Positions 56,870 through 64,000 of a DNA stretch of 64,000 bases are shown piece after piece (position 1 is the first letter of the stretch; every line of letters begins with the position of its first letter). Origin of the DNA: Rosa chinensis (Eukaryota; Streptophyta; Magnoliopsida; Rosales; Rosaceae); NCBI RefSeq assembly GCF_002994745.2, contig NC_037092.1:20051001-20115000 (forward strand), in the 5' to 3' direction. The translations under genes were made by a program, and so were the position numbers. The notes beneath the pieces were generated by a model. The model saw nothing but the letters and a program-made list of their open reading frames with translations. It had not been told where the DNA came from and did no database searches.

Positions 56870-57383
56870 TGTACATACATGTCCATTTGCAAGCATAATT
56901 AGCTATAATGAGCCACGCTCATGGTACCACCAGGGGTACCAACGCCCACCATATGAGTGACTGGCGTAAAGACAGTTAGCCGGGTTACCGCCTGAGCCCC
57001 GGATCAACCCCAAAGCACCGCCAACGCGCCGCCACGCGCCGTGTCAAGATGGCATCAGAAGCTACTGAAACTGGGAACTGAAGCACATCAGTCCCACATC
57101 GAAAACAAAGAGAAGATCATCCTCTTCCTCACCAATAAAAGGTTCTCTCCTCTCTCCTCATTTATTACGCATTCAATACTTACCTACTGTTACTTTGTCA
57201 ACATAAATACATTGACTAACTTAGGCATCGGAGAGTTGAAGACCGCCCGGCGCGGTCTCCCTCTGACGCCCATTGTATTTTATTTGACAGATAACGGGAA
57301 CCACTCACAACAAAGGTATCGATCCGCCCGCCGGATCAGCGTTAACTAAAGTTCAGCTACCGCTAGACTTTTAGACATTAACA
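56870..57383 (+). repeat. 3' LTR of the Tat element
   Basis: 514 bp, one difference to the 5' LTR (57,134). The first seven bases are also present at 56,260-56,266, left of the MITE, because of the MITE's target duplication. Confidence 0.95.
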
Positions 57384-57388
57384 CTTTG

Positions 57389-58005
57389 GGTGGAGACCTT
57401 TCACAAAGTTGCATATGATTTCGAAGGATGATTTCAAACGACCTATTCATGAGGTTTATTTCACCATTTGCTTATGGCTTAGAGACTTTCTTTCAAATAG
57501 GTACATATATCATATTCGTAATTCAAATTACCTATTCATCAGATTTATTTAGTATAATATCTTTGTTAATCTCTTGATTTTGTGTAAAGCTTGAATTGGA
57601 TGGATGTTTAGTAATTAGAAATTTCAATTTATGAATCTGGTACAGAACTTAGTTTCATTCCTTCAAAATAGAATCGTTGTTTCTAATTACCAAATACTTA
57701 GATTGCTTTAATATGTAATACCTATGATTTAGATGTTTGTTTTTGTAGTTTTAAATTATTTGTGTGACTCTATATCATAGGTTGTTTATTCCACAACCTA
57801 TAGTATTGACAATTAATATACCTATCATTTAGATAATATATTTTGAATATGTGTAAGTAAATCCTAATAGAGTTTTACCTTTGAAATAGATCTATGAAGG
57901 TAATTTGCAATTGTATGAGGAATCACAACATGCAGGGCACTAGTAGTTGGGAGATTTTTGAAGACTACATTGCAAAGTGCTAGTCGAGATGACGGATGAA
58001 GTGTT
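57389..58005. other. No gene recognised
   Basis: AT-rich flank of the Tat element. Repeated ACCTAT(T/G)CAT(C/G)A-type words, no ORF. Confidence 0.6.
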
Positions 58006-58010
58006 ATAAT

Positions 58011-59540
58011 TGATAGCTAAATTTAAAGCTATTGATTTTCCTTATTCTCCTGCAAATATGTCGATTGTAATGTAGGGAAATAAGGGTCTCCTGCAGAGGA
58101 TGTAATATAGGGAAATAAGGGTCTCCTGCAGAGGATTAAGTTAAACTAAAAGCTTCAACAAAAGTCACAAAACGTGACTGCAGTTCCTACTGAACAGCAG
58201 TCGAAAAACAAACTAAGAATCTAACCAAAACAACCCAGAAAAATACGAAAATTTACAGACACGTACTAGACACACAAGGCGTCCAGTATACAAAATTTGG
58301 TGAATTTTGGAGTTGAATTGCTATATTAAATAAATATGTGAAAACAGAGAACAGAATGTAAAATAAAGAAAAGCTGATTTGAGAATGGTTGAGATCAAGT
58401 TAATTAAACTAGCTAGGAAGGAAGTATCCACCCCCAACAATCACACACAACACACTTTGTCCAATTTATTACCAATTAACTTAGTTGAAGACGCTCAGAT
58501 TGGCTCGGTACGCTTGAACACAACCTATTACTCTTTCTTACTTTGTACGCTAGGCAGGAAGTGCTCTACACCTAGACTATTCCCAAGCAATGCAACTTAA
58601 AGGTACGTTTATTAGATTAAACATGCAGAGATGATTAAGTCTGAAAAGAGTTTGAGCAATCACTAGGCATCGCAAATAACTTAGAGCCTTGCTAAACCTA
58701 GGATTTTGTTTACTTGCTAGTGAAAACTACCAATTACTTCTCTAGACAATTTGAGGAATCCAACTATTGATCCAGGCATCAAACAATCAAAGTATTAGAA
58801 CCCTAGCATGCATACTAAGTAGGCCTCCAAAGCATACAAACATAGAATTCATCAATGAGAAATCGGTAAACAAAACCTCAACTTTATTAATTGGAAAACA
58901 AATTGAATGTCAAAGCATGTTGTGGATCATGTCTAGGCGCTTCAACTGCCCCCTAACTACTATAAATTTAGTTACACATAATGGGAATCAAAAACACAAA
59001 GGAGTTCATCGAGAAAGAAGAAGACAACAAGAATCAGAAAATTGGAAAATACGGATCAGCGATCGATCTCGGAAATTCCAGCGATCAATCGTTTCTGGTG
59101 TGGTTTTGCAGTCTTGCTTCTTCTTGAGCTCTGGTGCATCTAGGCTTCTTCGTATGTGAGATCCCCCTTTCTTGAATGTCCAAGGAGAGATTTTATTCAG
59201 TTTGTAACTCTTTCCTTCTTGCCTTTTGGGACTCTAACTCCTTGATTAATGTTCTGATTGATTTAGGATTCATTGACATCCTTCTATCCAATAGGAGCAG
59301 CCAAGAGAATTAATTGCTGAATATCTTTTTCTCCATATTGCCTTAAGCTTCCTTGATTCATCAAGAGTCCACAATTCTCCATCAATTGCACATATCTCCT
59401 TCCTTTTGCTCTTATTTCTTTCCTTACTTCGGAAAACCTAATAAACATAAAAACAACTAAATTAACCATAAAATAAGATAAACTAACAAAGTAAATATGG
59501 GAATTATGTTGTTAATTATCGCATAATTATGCTCCTATCA
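58011..59540 (-). mobile_element. Solo LTR with TSD ATAAT
   Basis: 1,530 bp from TGATAGCTAAAT to GCTCCTATCA with ATAAT on both sides (58,006-58,010 and 59,541-59,545). On the minus strand it starts TGATAGGAGCATAATTATGC, like the solo LTR at 24.3 kb. A 35 bp internal duplication (TAGGGAAATAAGGGTCTCCT) lies at ~58,070-58,137. No internal region remains. Confidence 0.9.
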
Positions 59541-59545
59541 ATAAT

Positions 59546-60100
59546 GTTCTTTATATTAGGTTCGAAAATGTAAAGTTTATATTTCAATTGTAAAAACAAA
59601 TTTAAAATTGTTTATTTCAATACTGGATGAACATCATTTACGGTTGTACTCATTGTCCCTATTTCAATAAATTTTTAGGCTTATTCCTTCAAAAAGAATG
59701 TGTATTTAAATTACCTTGATATTAGAAATAAATTTCTTAATATTGTAAAGTTCATTTTCAATTGTAAAACAATGAATGATAATAATGAGTTTGCTAAATT
59801 ATAGTGCAAAAACTCTTGCACATTCAAAATTATTCAATGTGCCAAAATTAAGGGATAATTATATATTAAGCAAACTCTACAGTTACACATAACTATTATG
59901 TGGTCCTTGACCACCCCATAGAATCAGGCACCTATGTGGAGAAAAATGTAGGGGCGGAAAAAAAAAATCTTAAAGCAATCAATCTACATCAAGTACATTT
60001 TACATGGGCTAATTACATTAACTCGATCATTTTAGAAAATTAATGAATATGGAATGATTGTATAACTACACCTATTAGAACGGATAAGCAAAATAACATA
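59546..60100. other. No gene recognised
   Basis: AT-rich DNA without a convincing ORF or repeat. Confidence 0.6.
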
Positions 60101-60760
60101 CCTTAATGAGAGGATGTTTAATCATGTCGAGAAAGAGAAATATTTATATAATAGGAATATAACAGAATCTGATCATGTCGAGAAAGAGAAATATTTATAT
60201 AATGGGAATATAACATATTTATTAAAAAATAGCAAATATATGGATCACATCAGAAAGGAAGAAATATAGGATAATTAAGGCAATTAATCATTTTAAATAA
60301 GAGAAAAATCAAGGATCAAATTGATTGTATTAAATTCTAAATATTTAAATTCAAAAAATAGTCAACAGTTATATTTGATGGAATATTTTATTTATTCAAT
60401 CAGAAGGGCAAAAAAGTCAAACTAAAAAACGTGAAAAATCTTAATTATAGATTTAAAACCTATAAGAGCAAGTTCACCAGGTCACCCACTATTCACTGCT
60501 TTTTAGTGTTAATTTCACCCTCTGGGTCACGAGCACAGTGTATTTCGTGCCCTGGGTCACCCTGTACAGTGTTCTGGGTCACCATGGTGACCTGCACAGT
60601 GTATTTCGTGCCCTGGGTCACGGACACAGTGTATTTCGTGACCCAGAGAATGAAAATATACACTAAAAAGCAGTGAATAGTAGGTGACCCAACGGGTGAA
60701 CTTGCTCTAAGGAATGTTCACTTATGTGAATTGGGTGTAGATTAAAGAAAATATAGGGAT
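60100..60760 (-). repeat. Dispersed AT-rich repeat, copy 2 (inverted), carrying a MITE
   Basis: Reverse-complement homologue of 11,330-11,820: shared GGTGTAGATTAAAGAAAA, TTCAATCAGAAGGGCAAAA and ATAATTAAGGCAATTAATC. A local 55 bp duplication (ATCATGTCGAGAAAGAGAAA) lies at ~60,121-60,235. Confidence 0.75.
60466..60707. mobile_element. MITE with TAA target duplication (Harbinger-like)
   Basis: 242 bp, ends GAGCAAGTTCACC and GGTGAACTTGCTC, inner inverted blocks (ACTATTCACTGCTTTTTAGTGT and its complement), flanked by TAA. The homologous repeat at ~11,375 lacks the insert, which confirms the boundaries. Confidence 0.88.
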
Positions 60761-61206
60761 GGGTTTTTCTTAATAGGAGCTTTGTTTTTTGGGTTTTTAT
60801 CTAATTTTCTCTTCTTAAAATTATGCAATCGAACAATACATGTTCTTTATGAACTTGTAGTAAATCTACAGCATAAACCATCATAAGTAAAAGTTATAGG
60901 AAGAGCAACGGCCACTGTCAGATTCTAAAATCGCATTGCCAGATTCTTCTGGTACTCTTGCTATATGCATTTCTTTCCTCGTCATTAACTAAGAATTTAT
61001 GACATTACAAAGCTTAATTCAGAAAAGAGCTAGAAAAAGAAACAAATCAAGTTGGGGATCGAAATTGAAATTCCAGATGCTTTAGCTACAACAAGAGCCA
61101 AGTTGTTCTGAGGATAAGCTAAGCAGAGCTAGAAAATGTAAAACAAAGCTATGAATGTGAGCGTCAGAGTACATACCTCATAAAATGGTATATGAACGTG
61201 AATATT

Positions 61207-64000
61207 TCACATGATGTTGATTTTCCTTTTACTAGTCTCGGAAAGTAGTTCGCTGTCATCTTCTTCTTTGAAGATTGCAATTCCTCTTCCACCGGGATCA
61301 GAATGGTCGCGTCGTCTCTTAGTTTTGATGATGATATCTTCTTCTTCAACTACTTGTTTTGGTTCCATAACTACATCTTCATCAATGCCTCTAACTAATT
61401 TTTCAAAATCTTGGGCATACATCAAGGAGACTCCACACCTTTTCACCCTCACAGTGGAGAGGTCAAAGGGAATTTCTTTCGGACCGGTATCTTGGTACAA
61501 CATGAAGTTAAAAGAGGCCTCGGATGCTTTCACCCAATCCTCGCGATTGATTGTACTTCCAAATCGAACAAAGTTAGGGCAGAAATACCAAAGGAACCAA
61601 TGATCTGAATTGAGAATTATATCATCTGGTAGGCGTATATCGAGGTCGCACCGATCTTTGTGACCATTGTTAGTTTTGTGATGGGTTCCACAAATAAAGT
61701 AGGTAGGTCCAATATTAATGGGTGGCGGCGTATAGTTGTTGAATGCAACCACAATGCATAGGGCGTAACCGAGGAAGCCTTGACGAAACGGATGAGGAGG
61801 AAGCTTGATATTTATCTTATGTCCCTTACGTCGATACCTCATCCACTTTGGAATTTCATTTCCCGGACAAGAGACTTTAATCGTATTCCATTCACCGAGG
61901 GGACGTACACATTGCATAACTCTAAGCTGTGCATCAGCCATTATGTTGCTCCATGCACTCTGATCCAATTTCACGCAATTTATAAATAAACATTTCTCCA
62001 TTAGAAGCCATGGCAGCTTCGGTAAAGACTCAAGACTCTCACAACCCCTCAAGTCCAGTGATGTCACCCCAGAAGGGAGCTTGACAGGCAAAGACCCCAG
62101 ACTCTCGCAACCCCTCAAGCTCAGTTCCCTCAGCCCAGAAGGGAGCTCGACAGGCAAAGACTTCAGACTCTTGCAATTTCTCATGTACAGATAGCTCAGT
62201 CCAGAAGGGAGCTCGACAGGCAAAGACCCAAGACTCTCACAATCCATCAAGTCCAGCGTTGTCAGCCCAGAAGGGAGCTCGTCAGGCAAAGACCCAAGAC
62301 TTTTGCAATAGCCCAAGAACAGATCTTTCAGCCCGGAAGGTAGCTCGACAGGCAAAGACCCAAGACTCTCACAACCCCTCAAGTCCAGTGATGTCAGCCC
62401 AGAAGGTAGCTCCTCAAGAGAGAGGCAGCCACTTAGACGAAGACGAAGACATCGGAGCGAATTCAGCCTACAAGTGCTGCTTGGAATATTCTTAAGCTCT
62501 TTACATGATCCAAGACCCAAATAACGGAGCTTCTCGAGACACCAAATTGATGAAGGCAATTCTTCTATTGCAGTCCCATCCAATTTTAAGACTTCCAGAT
62601 TGCCTGGCATCTCTGGGAGAATTTTGAGATTGGAGCAGTCATCCAGACTCAGCCAAGTAAGCTTGGCAAGATGCTGAAAAGACGAAGGAAGTTGAACCAA
62701 ACTTGTACAACGTTCAAGATCAATGCTCTCGAGTTTTGGACTCTCAGAGAGATCTGGAACCTCAGCCAGGTGCTTGGACAGACGAAGATACATGCGTTTT
62801 AAGCTTCCAAGATTGATCTGTAACAAATCAAAGACAATTAATACCAAGCCTAACTGAACCTTATATTTTCCACACCATTTTTCATACACGAGAATTAAAT
62901 TAAGCAAACCTTCAGGCCTTTATCCCAAAGTCGCTCAAGTCGGCTGCCTTGCATATGAAGCTCAACAAGATTCTCTGGACGAAACTTTGATGGCAGAGAA
63001 TTCAAAGGGTAGCCATCCCAGTGCAGGATTCTAAGGGCTTGAGGAAGACACTTGAGACCCTGAGGAAGGTGAACTTTGTTGACCCATGACTTCGAGTCCC
63101 AGTAAGAGTAACGCTCAAACTGTAACCTAAGTAATCTTAGATTAACCATCTTTTTGAAGGCTGAAGGTTTTATGTCAAGATCTGAAATGTGGTCCATGCT
63201 CATGCCTAAGCATTCAATTGCTTCGGTTCCCTGAAAATTAATAGCAAAATATAAGTGAGCATACAGTGGAGAACAAAAATTACTTTATTCAAAACTATAC
63301 CACCGTGCATCTAACTTGTTACAAGAAAATGAGTTTCAATTAATTTTTTTTTTTTCAAAAAACGTGACTGCATTTGGTTCTTACCCTATTTTCTTTCAGT
63401 ACACGACAAACATCATCTGCAGTCCACAATCTACTGCGTTTTCCGGGATTCTTAGCATCTTGATCACGAATAATTTTATGACCCATTTCTTGTATCAAAT
63501 CATGCATCTTAATGAATCTTGAACATTTATCCACGGATATGAGAGACATATCAATGAGAAGTCTTATCCCTGCATTCGCACAGAAACCAGAGGCATCTAA
63601 CATTCTTTCTGTATAATCTATATCCTCTCCTTTATAGTAACATGCGATGTCGAGAAATATATCCTGCTCATTTTCTTCTAATCTATCATAACTCAACCTC
63701 AATACCTGTTGGATATTTCGGTTGGGAATTTTTTTCACTTTTTCTAATTCACCTTCCCAGTCTTCTTTGCTCCAGCAATGAGAGAATACGGAGCCCAAGG
63801 TTGTAAGAGCCAATGGATTGCCCCCAGCATAATCTACCACCTGTTTTGCAAAAGTTGTGTAATCACCTGGGAAAGAGACATTAGCTCTCAAATGAAAGAG
63901 CTCAAGAGCTTCATCAACGTCTAATTCCTGAACCTCATATATCTTATCATCATCAACACCTTTCCTAAATATGCGTTTATCTCTAGTTGTTACAAGGATT
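61207..64000 (-). CDS. TIR-NBS-LRR (TNL) disease-resistance protein, 3' part
   Basis: Three visible exons with GT/AG borders in phase 0: 64,000-63,385 (continues beyond the window), 63,230-62,910 and 62,817-61,207. Exon 1 encodes the end of NB-ARC: an ILVTTRDKRIF motif (RNBS-B), a GGNPLAL motif (GLPLA position), FLDIACYYKGED (RNBS-D type) and MHDLIQEMG (MHD). Exon 2 is the linker typical of TNLs (GTEAIECLGMSMDHISDLDI) and the first LRRs. Exon 3 holds further LRRs, including six near-identical 23-residue units of ELPSGLxxLxLxxCxSLGSLPV (62,030-62,420), then a C-JID/post-LRR domain (VSCPGNEIPKWMRYRRKGHK; GFLGYALCIVVAF) and a basic KTKRRRDH stretch. Intact in view; TIR and P-loop lie outside. 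Such proteins are intracellular immune receptors whose C-JID contacts the effector. Confidence 0.93.

Larger units (their letters stand above)
45155..57383 (+). mobile_element. Complete Tat-lineage Ty3/gypsy retrotransposon with TSD CTTTG
   Basis: LTRs 45,155-45,668 and 56,870-57,383 (514 bp each, one difference seen), flanked by CTTTG (45,150-45,154 and 57,384-57,388). Inside: PBS TGGCGCCGTCTGTGGGA at 45,670, an uninterrupted gag-pol ORF, an antisense spliced gene, a 58 bp tandem array and a polypurine tract at ~56,243-56,258. The order, the PBS type, the second RNase H and the antisense ORF point to the Tat lineage. It may be autonomous, apart from a hAT MITE inserted at the polypurine tract/3' LTR border and a frameshift in the antisense gene. 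Confidence 0.96.

Overview
The window is nuclear DNA of a eudicot plant. A TIR-NBS-LRR resistance gene with a C-JID domain, an S-domain receptor-kinase pseudogene, plant-type Athila, Tat and Copia retrotransposons and hAT/Harbinger-like MITEs all support this. The copia families and TNL style resemble Rosaceae (strawberry/rose group), but that is an impression, not a proof. It is a gene-poor, repeat-rich interval. The only plausibly working host gene is the TNL at the right edge. Almost everything else is nested mobile DNA of different ages.

Layout. 1-11,320: an old minus-strand Copia remnant with two arms of a ~383 bp, ~98% identical inverted repeat. A young non-autonomous Athila-type element (477-8,953; LTR-gag-protease-LTR, target-site duplication ATGGA) sits between the arms. 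11,320-17,430: dispersed repeats, a Ulp1-like protease fragment and a cluster of MITEs, two of which form a ~0.8 kb palindrome. 17,624-26,510: rearranged Tat-type gypsy remnants with LTRs in opposite orientation, a decayed gag, minisatellites, and an antisense 'gypsy-type transposase' ORF split by a solo LTR (24,332-26,378, TSD GTTGT). 27,064-30,720: gene-like exons interrupted by a 5'-truncated Copia element.

31,340-42,617: a G-type lectin receptor-like kinase pseudogene on the minus strand. A 9.1 kb hAT-type element (32,689-41,781, TSD CAACTTAC) is inserted in one of its introns, and its target duplication copies the gene's 5' splice site. The hAT element carries pieces of two unrelated host genes, a PP1 phosphatase and the FIP37/WTAP m6A-writer subunit, so it is a Pack-hAT. 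A Copia element (34,536-40,686, TSD ATTGC) then inserted into that hAT element. 43,175: one end of a CACTA transposon.

45,155-57,383: a complete, young Tat-lineage gypsy element (TSD CTTTG) with an uninterrupted 1,902-aa gag-pol ORF and a spliced antisense gene encoding a putative SUMO-interacting motif, a gypsy-type transposase domain and a coiled coil. A 602 bp hAT MITE sits exactly at its polypurine tract/3' LTR border. 58,011-59,540: a second solo LTR (TSD ATAAT). 60,100-60,760: an inverted copy of the 11.3 kb repeat, with a MITE whose empty site is visible in the other copy. 61,207-64,000: the TNL gene, running off the window edge.

No prokaryote-like operon, CRISPR array, tRNA or rRNA gene was seen. 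The strongest candidates for follow-up are the chimeric Pack-hAT, the Tat antisense gene, and the MITE that may become part of the U3 of the Tat element.
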